Shown in pieces: positions 31,705 through 44,364 of a stretch of 64,000 nt of DNA (position 1 is the first letter of the stretch; each line of letters opens with the position of its first letter). A program made the translations under genes and the position numbers. This DNA comes from Lepeophtheirus salmonis (Eukaryota; Arthropoda; Copepoda; Siphonostomatoida; Caligidae): assembly GCF_016086655.4 (NCBI RefSeq), contig NC_052137.2, positions 8,432,001-8,496,000 on the forward strand, in the 5' to 3' direction. Below the pieces are notes generated by a model. It searched no databases. It saw only the letters and a program-made list of their open reading frames with translations, and had not been told where the DNA came from.

Positions 31705-34500
31705 TCAGTTGAAAAAAAAATATTCTTGAGCTCTTTTTTCACTCAAAAAAAATTCCTTTTCTTGTTCCACAGCCATATTCCCCATTTTCCAAAATTCAAT
31801 TATATCTGGATCTACTTCATTAATATATATTTGTGACACAACGGAATGTAAACTATTATATTCATGACCAATATTTCCCACGACAATCCAGCCCAATCTA
31901 GTTCTTGTAGCATAAGGTTCACCAATTTTTACAACACAAAGGGAATCATTAAATAGAAACCTGGACATGATATGAGCACCAACAAGTATATCAAGTTTTC
32001 CTTCAATCTTCATATTATCTTCTAATTCAAAATTAGACAGATGACTAAATTATGAAATTAAAAATAAAACTGCTCTCTTGAAATTGGATACTTTTTTTTT
32101 CATATCAATTCATTATTCGACTGAATATTAAAATGATGTTAATATTATATACATTCTTTGGACTCTATACAGGTGTGTGCGTCTAAAACTGAACACTCCT
32201 TTAAATTTTACACCATGCACATGTTCGTGATTTTATTGATTTGAAACTGGTTTAAACTTCGAGGCAAAGGTCTTGAGTAAATATAAACAAACCTCCAGCA
32301 AAATCTAAATAGCAACAGTGAAACAGCAGCCGATAATATGGAGAGACGTCGAGTCGCGATTTTGGAACTTTCCGCGCGGGGAGAAACTCCCACTGAAATA
32401 GCCAAGGTTCTGAACTGCAGCCGCACCACTGTTTACAGCGTAGTACTCAAAGGGACTCCTGAGGCGACCACAAGATCTAAGTCAAGGCTTCGAAGGTCGG
32501 ACGAAATTGTACAAGAGAACCCTTCTTCAATTCCCTCAAACCTGTAGACAGGGAAAAACGCATCGCAAGGTCAAAGATTCTTCTCAACAAGCTTAAGAAA
32601 AAGCCAGCCAATGTCGTCGTTTTGTTCAGTGATGAGACGCCTTTCAGCCTAGGCGAGATATTGACCAACGACACCAGATTTTATGTGGCAAAGTCTCTCG
32701 GTGCCAGGGATGATGACGTGGTACATGTGGGTAAGGAACGGGACTTCACCAACCTCCAGGTCCTTGCTGTTTTTGCGTCCGACGGCCAGAAATGTGATCT
32801 CATCTTCTTGGAGGACCACGATAGGCTTAACTCTGAGACGTACTGCCAATACTTGAAGGACAAAGTGTTCCCTTGGGCCAGGGCTCCTAACGGGGACAGG
32901 TGGGGTGGCAGCAGACGGTGCCAGCTGCGACACTAGCAACTTTATCCTAGAGTACCTTCAGATCGAGACTCCAGCCTTCTTTGATCGGAATTCTTGGCCG
33001 CCTCACTCGCCTGATTATTCACTGCTTGACTTCGCAATGTTTGGGTGTTTAAAGGGGATGCTGTCGGGAGTCCAATACAAGTCCATGGACCAGCTGAAGT
33101 CTGCCCTCAAGAATGTCTGATCCAACCTCTACCAGAGCTTCATCGACAAGTCATGCAGCAAGTTCCGGTCCAGGCTGGAGTTGGTAGTGGAGAACATGGG
33201 CGGCCATATTGAATAGACATGTGTCTAAAACTTTCATCTTTCATGTTAAATAAATTAATTCGTCGACCACTTTAAAAATTACTGAATTATTTAAGTATTT
33301 TTAAAAAATTTCAGAGTGTTCAGTTTTAGACACGCACGCCGTTATTAGCAGCCCCTGATATATTGAGATTAGTCCTGGTTCCTCTTACACCCAATGTACG
33401 AACTAAGTGAGAAGAAATCAGACTAATCTGGAAACCTTCATCAAAGATAATACAGACAGGAATATTCAACATTTTAAAAACTTATATTAATACTTGCAGT
33501 AAACATAAGTGTGGATCTCCCACCCAGAGATGCATGTTTAATAGATTGAATAACTTACCATTGTTTATTTATTACACTACATCTTTCTTTTGAATGACAG
33601 TTTAATATTCTATTTCCGATTGTAAGGCAATTGTAACATAATCTGCAACTTTTAACTAAGTTGATTCTTTCAATATAACCTTTAGTGCGGAAAACACTAC
33701 ACTTTGAAAAATTGTGAATTTGTCCTGGATAGTTTATGCATACAGGAAATTGTTTTTACATAATCTTGATGTTCATCCTTCTTTTTCTACAATCCTGCAA
33801 TGTGTTTATTTTGATTGGCCTAGATTCTGTAATTCTAGCGGATAACGGAATATGTTTTAGGAAGTCCTCTAGAGTAATATTCTCTATTGATAAAGTGTTA
33901 ACATATCTGTCCGAATTTTCTCTTAAAGACCCAGAAATCTTATCCTCTAAAATGGGTAAAACAAATCTTTGATCATTTTCTTCGTCTACAAGTACATCAT
34001 TACTTTCAAGAGGTCCCTTAACTTGATAAATAGTATCATATATCCCATGCAACTCACTACCATCATTCTTTGCAAAAAGAAGCTTAGCAAGCTTTATAAC
34101 TAAGTTTAATACCACAAACCGTCCTCTTGCATTAGTATTTTTTAGAATTGAAATTGATTCCTCATAATTGTCTTCCTTCATGGAGAGACCCATAATTCTT
34201 TTTAATGCAGGAACCTTTAAACACGATGAAAGGTAAGGCAATTTAGTTTTTGAATTAGTTTAGTATACAACAACAATTGCCTTAAAAGTTGGAAACCAAC
34301 CACGGAACTCTTGACATTTACTCCAAAGCTTGGGTAAAACTATCTTTGGTAATTGTGATAGATGTGATTCAACAGAGTGTATTATAAAACCCATGCAACT
34401 CACATTAACCAATTGTAGTGTTTTCTCCACTAAAATCTGGTATTTTACTGCCCAACAACAGCAATAGAATTATGTTATAGGCCATGATTTTCTAGAGAGA
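31705..34500 (-). mobile_element. BEL/Pao LTR retrotransposon gag-protease fragment, split by a mariner
   Basis: Read on the minus strand from right to left: about 34490-34180 gives EFRGWFPTFKA and LPYLSSCLKVPALKRIMGLS, the pattern of the BEL/Pao gag-like region (DUF1759: W..F, KF.YL...L.G.A...I.GL). Next, 34241-33756 is an open gag part. At about 33655-33570 there is a zinc-knuckle-like run (CRLCYNCLTIGNRILNCHSK). At about 33450-33350 comes a protease-like segment, VCIIFDEGFQISLIS and VRGTRTNLNISGA, where D-E-G stands in place of the usual D-S/T-G. After the inserted mariner (32170-33342) the protease region continues at 32013-31705: GKLDILVGAHIMSRF and PYATRTRLGWIVVGN. Reverse transcriptase and integrase are absent. 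This is a retrotransposon relic with stops. Confidence 0.8.
32170..33342 (+). mobile_element. Mariner element inserted in the BEL/Pao relic, transposase broken
   Basis: 1173 bp with inverted ends: left CAGGTGTGTGCGTCTAAAAC, right (reverse complement) ACGGCGTGCGTGTCTAAAAC, both continuing TGAACACTC, flanked by TA at 32168-32169 and 33343-33344. The transposase starts near 32338 (MERRRVAILELSARGETPTE, helix-turn-helix). It has VLFSDETPFSLGE near 32617 (first catalytic Asp) and RNSWPPHSPDYSLLDFAMFG near 32985 (third block), and ends ELVVENMGGHIE near 33216. Frames break near 32520-32560 and near 32930, and the second helix-turn-helix and second catalytic block are missing. The N-terminal part is closely related to the fragment at 54.9-55.4 kb. 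Confidence 0.88.
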
Positions 34501-34829
34501 CGGATAAGCGGAAATTTTAAGAGTCAACAAAACCTCGTAAGCTCTCCTTTTTCTTTAAATAAGAACAAAAAACAACACTTAGTAGTCCATCATAAAAACA
34601 TTGATGAATGAAGTAAGTAAAGAAAATATTGTATTTATAATTTTTAAACCCTTGAGTGAGCTCTATGTCTTACATTCGAATACTTTGGATATAAAATAAA
34701 CATATTTTTAACTATAACTTTTTGATGAAAAGTTAGGTTGTATTTCGTTAATTAATTATGTTTATAATAATTTATCTCAAACTTCAAAGATACATGTTAG
34801 TTTATAAAATATTTTTGAAAACATGTAAT

Positions 34830-35335
34830 TAGATTCTTAAGATAACGGGTATGCGTAAAAAGGTAAAGACCATAAGAGGGTTAAAGGGGTTGTTCACTAC
34901 AAGTGTAGGTACATTTTACTTTGAGCCTTTAGTTGTTGTGATTTAAAAGTACTCGTCTTTATTGAAGGAATTGAACTGCGGTACTCATTGTATGAAACAG
35001 TCTTATTTATTGTTCGAGAACATCCATGTATAAAGTAGTTGCTAGTTGGTAAAAAAAAGAGAGTAGCTCTTATGTGTATTTTAAGTGTAAGTCTTTGTAT
35101 GACTCAGAGTGGAATTAAGGATCGACATTGTACTGTTATTATTAATTAGTAGGGTACTTATCAAATACATTTATGGGTCTCTTCTGAATGTTCTAGGAGG
35201 GTTTGAAAATATTTCATGTTATGACCCTCCAAAAGTTGGAGGTTTTGATTTCAATAGCTACTTGTTTTGTTTTAATGAATAAAAAGAAAACAAAGCTATC
35301 ATTTAGAAGAGGAATGAGAATATTAGTCAAGGATT
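34830..35335 (+). repeat. Dispersed repeat, copy A (second copy at 47.94-48.38 kb)
   Basis: About 480 bp shared with 47940-48385 in the same orientation: GGGTTAAAGGGGTTGTTCAC, GTGTAGGTACATTTTAC, TTATTTATTGTT, GTATAAAGTAG.TG.TAGTT, GAATTAAGGATC.ACA.TGTACT, TAGTAGGGTACT.ATCAAAT and AAAGTTGGAGGTTTT. The copy at 48 kb has a TATA-like GTATAAAAC. It could be a solo LTR, but TG/CA ends and target duplications are not clear. Confidence 0.6.
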
Positions 35336-35689
35336 GATATTTTTAAGCCAATTCCTGACTTCAATATATATATGCTCGTATGCGTTCCATTATTTTAACA
35401 CTCATTGCAAAAAAAAAAAAAAATAAAAAATCTTCGTTCAGCGTTAATCGATCAGCCATTATTTCCATTCTGTGTTCTGTTCCACATTCAAATCATAAGG
35501 TAAATCATATATACACTCTACGGTTGCAAATCGCGACTTCCACTTTGATGGTGTTAGGGAGGCCTAATTTGAGAACTGGGTTCCAAGATTTTTTAACAAA
35601 ATAATTTGGTGAATATTAGCAATCAAATGAGGTACAACTGACTAAACTCGGTTCTTTCATTGTCTAGATGGAGGCCAAAAGGGTAAGTA

Positions 35690-36112
35690 TTGCCATTTGA
35701 TTCACTCCCAGCACTGCAACAAGACAAGAAAAACTGGACTTTGGTCAAGTTGAGAAACTCCAGGAACGACCATTACCTAGCCTACGCGGTCGATGAAGTT
35801 CTGCGTGTCAATCAAACTAAGTTACCAGCCTCAGCGATGAGTTTGGGAGTCGTGGGTGGCATTATAGGGGAAGGGAAAGGCCTCGTATTGGTTCGCCAGG
35901 TGGTCTTACCCTGGGTGAATTCCAACTACTCAGACGGAATCCATGTGTTCCAACAAGACTATACTGCGGCCCTTACAGCACACAAGATCATAAGTTATTC
36001 TTTCAAGCACCCCATATGCTTACATTCACGGCCAAATGATGAGCCTTGGCTCCAAGATTCAGAATTATTGAACTGGTCAAGTTCATATGTTAAAGTTAAG
36101 GTAGAGTCCTAG
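35690..36112 (+). mobile_element. Mariner transposase core fragment
   Basis: One + frame of about 140 codons. From about 35830 it gives LPASAMSLGVVGGIIGEGKG, then VRQVVLPWVNSNYSDGIHVF and QQDYTAALTAHKII. It matches the central part of mariner DD37 transposases up to the second catalytic Asp (FQQD.A..H.A). The third block and C-terminal domain are missing, replaced by unrelated residues. The first part (35690-35820) looks like linker or unrelated. Open but partial, so not functional. Confidence 0.65.
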
Positions 36113-36119
36113 AAACTTT

Positions 36120-36415
36120 GATATAAGATAAAAGGCTTCAAAAAGTCCCCACTCAACAGCCCATCTGTGCCACGGCCATAAAATAGGTCTGCCAAGTTGT
36201 TTTTGCTTCATTTGCCTTGAAATCATATTTAAAAAACTAACAAAAAATATAAACTTTGATTTCTTAAATTTTTTAAGCACTATTGGAATGGAACGCTAAA
36301 ATCTGATCTTTAGTGTTCAACATTCAGCTTTCAAAATAGGAATCCGTTCCATTCATTGAACGTACATTCCTGGAATGCCTATCAATTTTGTGTTCTGCTC
36401 ACGAGCCTGAATGTC
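36120..36415 (+). repeat. Dispersed repeat with GGAAYGGAAC, copy A (second copy at 56.03-56.32 kb)
   Basis: Shares with 56030-56315, in the same orientation, AAATCATATTTAAAAAA, ACTATTGGAA(C/T)GGAAC(A/G)CTAAAATCT, TTTAG(C/T)GTTCAAC(A/G)TTCA, CGTTCC(G/A)TTCAT, and TTCTG(T/C)TCAC(A/G)AGCC. The GGAACGGAAC and GTTCCGTTC words are inverted to each other, so the unit can fold. Confidence 0.6.
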
Positions 36416-36419
36416 TATA

Positions 36420-37062
36420 TATTTGTCAATTGGCCAGGAAAAGGATTTTACTTAAAATGGGTATTTGGTATCATTGATGTTATTGTCCTAATCAGAAATA
36501 AAATTTTGAATCTGTAATTTAATCCAAGTTTGAGTACTTAAATATGAAGAAATTAGGATTTTGATGAATTTTTGATTATTGGTATAAATCAATATTAAAA
36601 AAAACTATCAAATGTTATTAAAAATCTAAATGTCACCTTAGTTTTTCACTTAAAATATTCTAAGATTGATGTTGTTGTTTTTTTATAATTTTAACCATTT
36701 AAAGATAGAAAGCTAGTATGTGATATTTTTGAGAGTAAAACAGTTTTGAAATTGAATTTTGGATTTGTAGCTCAGTCCAAGTTCTGAGGCCTTAAAAATG
36801 AATAAATTAACAACTTGATGAATATTTAATTATCAATATATTGTAAACCAAAGCAATGACAGGCAAGTATAATGCATAAATAAAAAGCCGTCAGTTGGCA
36901 TAAAAAACTTATATTGTTAACTAGTCATATTTTTGTTACTAAAAAAGACACAACCTGAAATTTTCCAACGTTAATGGTCTTTCAGTTTAAAAAATATTAA
37001 ACCACATAAACAAAACACATATAAATTTATAAAAAAAACGACTGAAGTGTGGAAAGGCAATG
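36420..37062. other. Non-coding, partly duplicated at 48.4-49.7 kb
   Basis: No gene. Segments near 36770-36960 (TTTTGGATTTGTA, GAGGCCTTAAAAATGAATAAATT, CAATGA.AG.CAAGTAT) recur in order at 48450-48500 and 49600-49690, where a mariner block separates them. Confidence 0.5.
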
Positions 37063-37064
37063 TA

Positions 37065-38192
37065 CAGGGTAGACAAGTTATATCCGGAATAACTTTATAA
37101 AATTAATACTTGCAACAAGGCAAATATGTTAGCTGTCGAATTTAATAATATGTTTTTTTAGTATCTCGTCGTTCAAGCATGGAAAAAGTAAGAAGTATTT
37201 CCATCATCGAAGCTCGCTGTACAGGAGACAATTTCCTTCTTCAAATATACAACATCCAGACTAAAAGGTTCATAGCAGGCTTGAAACGATCAATTGGCAC
37301 TTATCCATACACGCCAATTGCTAGGACTGCAACATGAGCAAAGGGAAACTCAAAAATGACATCAGGATTGACCTGGGTTACTTGTCTAGGGTCAAAGCCC
37401 CAAGGCATCTGCTAACAGAGCAAAATAAGGTAGACAGAATGAGGAAAGGCAAGATTCTTATTAACCAAATGAAGAGCAAAAGTGATTACGTGCAGTTTTT
37501 TTGTGACGAGAAAATATTTACTATTGACAGCAAGCATAACCGTAGAACCGATAAATGGACCTGTATGGAAACCTGATGAGATCCAAACAGTCATAAAAAC
37601 AAAGAATCTGGTTATGGTCCTGGCGGTCATCAGCACAGAGGGACAAGTTATGCACCCCCCACTTCTTCCAAAAGGGCCAGAATGTGACCAATGAGGTCTA
37701 CAAGGACGTTTTCAAGGACGTGGTCCTCCCATGGATGAATGAGGTCACTGATGAAAAGCTATATACATTCCAGTAAGACTCAGCACCTGATCATAAGGCC
37801 AAGATTTTCCAAAAGTTATTAGGACAAAATATGCCCGATTTTTGGTCACCATTCTATTGGCCAGCCAACAGCCAGAACATCAATCTCTGTGATTTTGACC
37901 TGTGGAGCAGGGTGGAGACGATCGCCAGCAAGAATAATCATACCTCAATTGAGGCCTTAAAGGCTTCCATCGTCAATATAATGAAGGACCTGAATCTGCA
38001 CGAGGTATCAAGAGCATGCAAGGCTTTCAGGCGCCGTGTACAGATCGTGATTAAGAACAAAGGCTTTCATTATGAATAATCATTTTACATTTAGTGTGGC
38101 TTTCAAATGCAACAGAAGTAATCGTTTATGATACTTATAAAAGTATCATGATTAGCCCTTAAAGAAATTCCGGATTGACCTAGTCCACCCTA
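37065..38192 (+). mobile_element. Near full-length DD37-type mariner with broken transposase
   Basis: 1128 bp between inverted ends: left CAGGGTAGACAAGTTATATC then CGGAATAA, right (reverse complement) TAGGGTGGACTAGGTCAATC then CGGAATTTC, flanked by TA at 37063-37064 and 38193-38194. The + frames give MSKGKLKNDIRIDLGYLS (from 37334), VQFFCDEKIFTIDSKHNRR (first catalytic Asp), VMVLAVISTEGQ, DVVLPWMN, a QDSAP.HKAK second block with a stop at its start (near 37775), then SPFYWPANSQNINLCDFDLW (third block, with NPLDF decayed) and a C-terminal end FHYE at 38079. Frameshifts near 37570 and 37690 and the stop make it inactive. Confidence 0.85.
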
Positions 38193-38507
38193 TAATTATG
38201 AGTAATTGTATGATTTATTAATATCGGCATTTCATTTATTTTGAATAAGAAAAGGTTTTGGTCGAACATTTACCTATAAAAGACTATGTTTGATTAACTT
38301 TATTTTCCAACCAACTATTTAAATCAAGTTATGATTTTATAAATCACACCATTACTTCTAATTCATTAGCAATTCCCCTCCCAGAGGTGTTTAGATGGTT
38401 AAAATTCTAAAAATAAAAAAATGAAAGACCATCAAGCTTCTTTTCATTATAAAAAAATTTAACATATATTTTGTTAAAGTAACGGATAGCGTTTTTATTA
38501 ATGTATT

Positions 38508-38970
38508 AATTGTTGTTGTAATCCTTCATTAATTGGGAGAGGGACTTAGCCCAAAAATTATAAAAACCGCTATATAACTATTTATATATAAAATAAGTTT
38601 ATTTAATGTATATACTAACAGTGGGTGCCCGCATTTTAGAATTGAATAGAGGGGAATAGAAACAAAGAATGAGCGTATAAGAAAAAAGACAGAGACAGGG
38701 ATTTAGAAAGATACAGGGAGAGAAGAGAAGAGTGAAGAGACAGAGAGAAGGATATATATAGAGACTGACAGGAGGGGAAAAAAGGTTTTATTTCGGTGAA
38801 CAACAAGCTCTTAATGACTTTGTAGATCCCCATAAAAAATATCGTAGGAATAGGTTTTGTGATTTTATATGCTTACTAGCTAAATTTCAGACTGATCTGT
38901 TTCACAATTTTGGATTCCATGTGTGATAGCACCAAAAACAGACTTATAAATTAACACATAAAAGATTTGA

Positions 38971-39001
<31 letters not shown>

Positions 39002-39063
39002 GACTTAAGAAACTTTTATGGGGACTCAAGCCCACTCCCGAAAAAGGGGAAATAGCAACGCCA
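38508..39063 (+). repeat. MITE-like repeat with inverted ends (truncated copy at 24.5 kb)
   Basis: The right end, reverse complemented, reads GGCGTTGCTATTTCCCC and on to GGGAGTGGGCTTGAGTCCCC. The left end has the same order in decayed form (GTTGTTGTAATCC, GGGAGAGGGACTTAGCCC), and the copy at 24484 shows the intact left form GGCGTTGCTAGC. The interior has a GA-rich stretch and a long T-run followed by a G-run (about 38976-39002). No coding region. Confidence 0.6.
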
Positions 39064-39975
39064 CATTACATGCATATGATTGATTTTTTTATATATATTA
39101 TCTTCCTTTAATTGGTTAGATAGAGTTGTAGTAATTAAGTATATGAAATATTATACTATTACAAATGTTCCATTTGACCTAGGAGTTGTTTTTGAAGGTC
39201 ATATACTCGTAAACTAAGTATATTTTTTACTCTAGGAACAACACAGACATAAATCCAACACCATGGAGTTCAAGAGAATGATTTCTCTGGACTACGTTGT
39301 CCAGTGAGCTACTTCGTTCCATTTTGATTGTTTTGATTTAAGATGCATCACTAAACAAATATTCATGAACAAGCTAATTTCTTAGTTTTGAAAAACCCAG
39401 AACTCTGAGTTGGATTGAGCTAGAGTCTCCAAATTCTTTTTTTAAGTTTTTCTACTGTCAAAAACGTCACATACCAAAATTAAAACAAATCTGTTTCATC
39501 ATTAAAATTTCTCTTGGAATTACATAAATGTATATATAAATTTGATTGTTTCGAATAGTTTATGAAATTAATCGATTAAATAATTTCTCAGATATTGACC
39601 TGAGAAATTGAAGAACTTTCATACGCGGGGGCCACCCTTTGTAATAAGCGTCGTATTCACTTATTTTTACCCAATAAAATTCAAAAGCTTTTGAATAAAT
39701 AAAAAATAATACTTAAATAAAATTAGAATAAGCGCATTAATTTTTTGAAAGGAAGGAGTGCACTTGTTTTTGGGACGCTTGACCTATGTGCGCGCAAATT
39801 TTAAGCGATAATTTAATTAAAAGGAAGGTGACCTCTTTCCTATTTGACACCTATAATTTATTATATTTCCATCATTGGAAGTGAAAAGATCATAATTGGA
39901 CCTCATTCAAGAATAATTGATTTCATTTTATTCTCTGACAATAAAATTATCATATTAACTTACTCAGCCATTAAC

Positions 39976-42900
39976 ATGTCTAAGGTTGCAAATGTAAGTT
40001 GAACTAATCTATTTCATTGATGTTTGCATTTTTTATTCATTAATTTACTATAATTTCTGTCTTTTTATCCTTGTAGAATTCATCTCAATCCCTAAAAAGG
40101 AAGATTCATGAAGATTCAAACTTTTTGGGTGATATTTTGGTAAGTCTTAAACAATTAATCATAAAGTTATTTAAATGAAGTATTCATTTTTGGTTAATTG
40201 TGCTTTTTATGCTTATAGAATCAATGTACAACTTTTAAGAAGGTAAAGTCCTCGAAGAAACCATCATCTACCTCAGTTGGTCACGCAAAGAATAATGCTG
40301 ACAAAACAAGAACCATGATATTCGAATCTCATTCGAAGCCTTCAAGTACCAAAGAAAAAGAGCACTCTCTCAATTCTAAACCCATACAATCTGAATCTCA
40401 TACCAAGTCATCCAGTATCAAAGATAGGGAACGGTCACAAAAATCTACCTCATCAACATCTCAATCTCATTTAAAGTTATTCGAAATTGAAGATAATGCT
40501 CACTTTCAAAAATCTAGCTCAAAAACATATGAGTCGAAGTCTTCCAGAACCAAGGATATAGAACAATCTCAAAAATCTAGCTCGATAACATCCGAGTTAC
40601 CTTCTAAGTCATCTGTTGTCAAAGATAAAGATCGTTCTCGAAAATCTAGCTCTAAAGCATCTGAATCTCATTCAAATTTATTCGAGATTGAAGATGAGAA
40701 GCTCTCTCAAAGAGTTAGCTCCACAACACCGGAATCCTATTCCAAGTCCTCCAGTAACAAAGATAAGAAGAGTTCTCGAAAATCTAGCTCCACAAAACCT
40801 GTATCTCAATTTAAGGAAGAATCTACAAAATCTAGCTCAAAAGTATATGATTCTGATTCTAAGTCATCCAGAAATAAGGATAGAAAACGTCCTCTAGAAT
40901 CTAGTCCTACAATATCTGAACCTAATACGATGTTTATCGACATTGAAGAGAAAGAGGGTAATCAAAAATCCAAATCATATGAGTCTGATTCTCGGACATC
41001 CAGAACCAAGAATAAGGAACATTGTCAGAAATCTACCGCCGAAGTTTTTAAATCAGGGACTGAGTTGAAGCAGCATTCTCAGTCATTAGATAAACATGAA
41101 TTGAGGTCTCGTCATCGATCAAGCTCTAGAAGTCGTTCACTCTCCAAGGAAAAAATCAAAAATAACTATCCTGGATCAGATCAGAAGAGGGATCCAGAGT
41201 CCTCTAAGCGTAGTCTTAAAAGTACAGATCACATAAGCAATTCTTCCAATGAACCGGTCAAGTCAAGGCCCTCTTCAGATTCTAATAATAAAAATTTAAA
41301 GCGTCGTCGTTCAAGCATTGATTCTAATTCAAAAGAAGGTGAAAAATTAGTATCTAAAAGAGATACTGCCTCAGGAAAGGAAGACAATCGTGTATATACC
41401 AAGTGTAACACCCAAGAATTAGTTAGTTGTGAATTCAATAACATCTCCAGAATTGTAAATCCTCCAAAAAAAATCAGAAGAATTTCATCAGTGGAAGATT
41501 ATTTTGTTGCTGATAAATCTACTGGTGATTCATGCATTGATGCATTTGATACTCATATGAGTAAAGAACAAAAGTTTAAACTTGATGAAGTCACCAAAAA
41601 ATACGAAAAACTTAAAATGGAAGAGGCACTTATGCTTCTGTATAAATCCAAGAAGTCTCCTAATAATTCAAGCACTGATTCTGGTAAGGGATCTACCCGA
41701 TCTAATACTCCAAACTACTTATCGGAAGATTTGGAACCTAAAATTGTGGATTCTTCAGTTTCTTTACTTCAAGATAAAACAGAGTGTTCAAAAGTAATTG
41801 AACCTAAAGTGACTCCTATTAAGTTAAAATTGAATACACCTAAGATTAAAACTATGATCAATTCATCTAAAGGGAATGAACCTACTATAACAACTCAATC
41901 TTCAATCAATAAAATTGATGATGAATCTTGTAATGAATATAAGAAACACATTAGCAAATCCTTTGCTTCCCTCCTAAGCTTGGGAGAAAAGTGCTTGAAG
42001 AGTTTAAAGAAAAATCGTCATCCTACATCTGGTGGCCCTTCTAATTTAAAAGAACAAATAACCCCTTGGTATGAAGTTCCGTACCATTCCTATGAGTTGG
42101 AGCAAATGATTCATCGATCGTTAGACAGGTCCACTCTCGAAAAATATGAAAATCCTTTAGGAAAAGTGAATTACTTGGAAAAGAAAGTAAGTTCATTGCC
42201 AAAACGTACCACCAATGAGGTTGTCCAAATACAATCAGCTCAAGTGATTCAAAAACATTCTTCATTAATATCTACCAAGACAGCTGATATTGCTAGGAAT
42301 AGAGAATCTTCATCAAAACTCCAATGGACTCCCTCCAATCCATCCATTGAAATCAAAAAAATAATTGCACCAGCTTCTCAAAGAACATCAAATTATGGTG
42401 TAAACCGTGAACCATGCCCATTGAACAATTCCCAGTCACCGTTTGATAGAAGTTCATCATCTATGCCTCCACCTTCCCATCAAATGAAACGCGTGTCTCA
42501 TGTTAAGAATCAGTTAGCAAGACCTTTGTCAGAAAAAAGGAACTCCTCCAAGGGCCATTAAATACAAGTTCTTGGAATAGTAAAATGGATAATAACAAAG
42601 GCCCTGGAAATTTTCCATCATTGACTCGATCCGTTTCATCACATCAGTTAAAAAGTGTGTCCAAATCAACACTCCAACGCGGACCAAATCTAAATACATT
42701 GAATCGATCTTTATCATCAAATCAATTAAAAAGCAGTAATATACCTCCTGCAGTTAAACGTACATCTAATAACCACCTGGAACGGGAATTGGCCCCTAAG
42801 CCACAGTCCCTAAAACGTTCTTCATCATCACATCAGTTGAATAGGCATTCCTCATCATCCATACCACTTCAATCTACTTTCAAACAGCAAGCAAACCATG

Positions 42901-43676
42901 ACCCTGCTATTCAACCTCAACCCTTAAATCGTGCAAACTCATTCCATCAGTTCAAGAACACTTCTAATAGTATTTCAAAAAGTGGAACTTTACCATCTCA
43001 GGCTAAACATCCAGCATCTTCATTCTCTAAACCATCTGTTCTTGCACCCATTACAAGGCCAAATGTTAAAGAAAACATTAATTTTAATCAAGAGTCAAAA
43101 ATAGAAGCTCCAGTAAATCCTTATGTTGTATCAAAGCGAGCAAGCTATCCTTTTTCATCATCAATACCGAAGAAATTGATCCCGTTCATGGAATCTCACA
43201 ATACCATTCGTCCCTCGGGAAAGAACAAATATAAGCCCTTGAGCTCTTCTTTTGTTCCCTCTCAAAAGCCCCAAAAAACTCCAGAAGTTCTTGCTAAGAT
43301 CATTCCACCTATGAAAAATGAAGAGATAAAATTGATGAAGCCCAAATATTTCTTCACAATTCAAATCCCTTCCAACAAATCCTCCTCTGGAGTTCCTCTC
43401 AAAGAAAGAAGCAACGAACAAAACTCTATAGTATTTTCGCGAGTGGAAACTCTGAGTGACTCTGAAGATGAAATCATAGAATATGAAAAAGTGATTGTTC
43501 CGCGGATTGAACCCCTTCCTGAAATGATAACTGAGCTTCCACCAAGCCCAAAGCATGAACCCTCTTTATCAGACAGTTCGGATGATGATTCATCTTCAGA
43601 TGACGACTCATCTTCTTCTTCATCATCATCTAGTTGCTCCTCATCGGACTCGTCCTCAAGTTCAGATAGTGACTGA
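39976..43676 (+). CDS. Ser/Lys-rich repeat protein family, copy 2 (one frame break)
   Basis: Exons 39976-39993, 40077-40139 and 40219-43676 match copy 1 exactly in structure. The frame is open from the start to 42561. A 6-A run at 42533-42538, 7-A in copy 1 (28349-28355), shifts the frame; the remainder continues open in another frame to the stop at 43676. Without that break the protein would have about 1180 residues. Order: exon-encoded KRKIHEDSNFLGDIL, 23-residue Ser/Lys repeats (40315-41040), basic RS-like part, EDYFVADKSTGD segment (unlike copy 1), Lys/Glu helix, WYEVPYHSYELEQMIHRSLD, SSSHQL repeats, KPKYFFTIQIPSNKS, and the acidic Ser tail with DDDSSSDDDSSS. I do not recognise the family. 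It is probably disordered and nuclear by composition. It is the best candidate for a live copy. Confidence 0.7.
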
Positions 43677-44364
43677 GTGAGAGCAAGGATTCTGACCTCT
43701 ATCCTTTTTTAATTTTCAGGAAAGACAAACACAGGTGGTATGGATTTTTATTAAATTGTTCTCGTTCATTTTTGCGTGGATTTGCAAATGTAATTGTCGT
43801 CGAGTAGTAACAGAAAAGGATTCCTAATGCATCATTTGATGCTTTAAGTTGGATATTTTTTGAGGAGTAGGGAATAATGTGGAACCCATAAATAGAGGCA
43901 CCTTATCTTAAGAATGTTTCTGTTGTAGTGCAGGACAGTAATTGTTCCTTTTGACAATTGTACCTTTTTTCAAATAGCCAAATAATTACATGAACTATAA
44001 ATGATAATATGTACTCTTGTATAAATATTAATTTACGTGTGTATTTTAGTTGTAAACTTTTATGAATTGCTTTAAAACTATTGTATCTTTTACCGTTTTA
44101 TTCTAACTAATTTTTTTAATTTGTATTAATGTTATTTTTGTTTTTATACTTATTAAATACAAATCAACTTTTTAAAAGGTAAACTTGCTTGAATGGTCAT
44201 TCTCTTTATTTTTCAACTCATTATACAATAAAGAACAAGAATTTTGATTCCCACAAAATATAACAACACTATTCCCCACAATTGGGATTATGAAATCATT
44301 TCAAGATTTGAGGAAAAGGATGCATCTGAAAAATACATTTGGCGTTAATAATTAACTAAATATC

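Noticed and set aside
34830..35335. LTR of the BEL/Pao fragment next to it
   Set aside because: The BEL/Pao relic runs on the minus strand, whereas the TATA-like signal in the repeat's other copy reads on the + strand, and no clear TG/CA borders or primer site were found; kept only as a dispersed repeat.
38976..39002. T-run followed by G-run as a possible polyA tail of a retrocopy
   Set aside because: It lies inside the MITE-like repeat near its right inverted end, and no retrocopy sequence precedes it.
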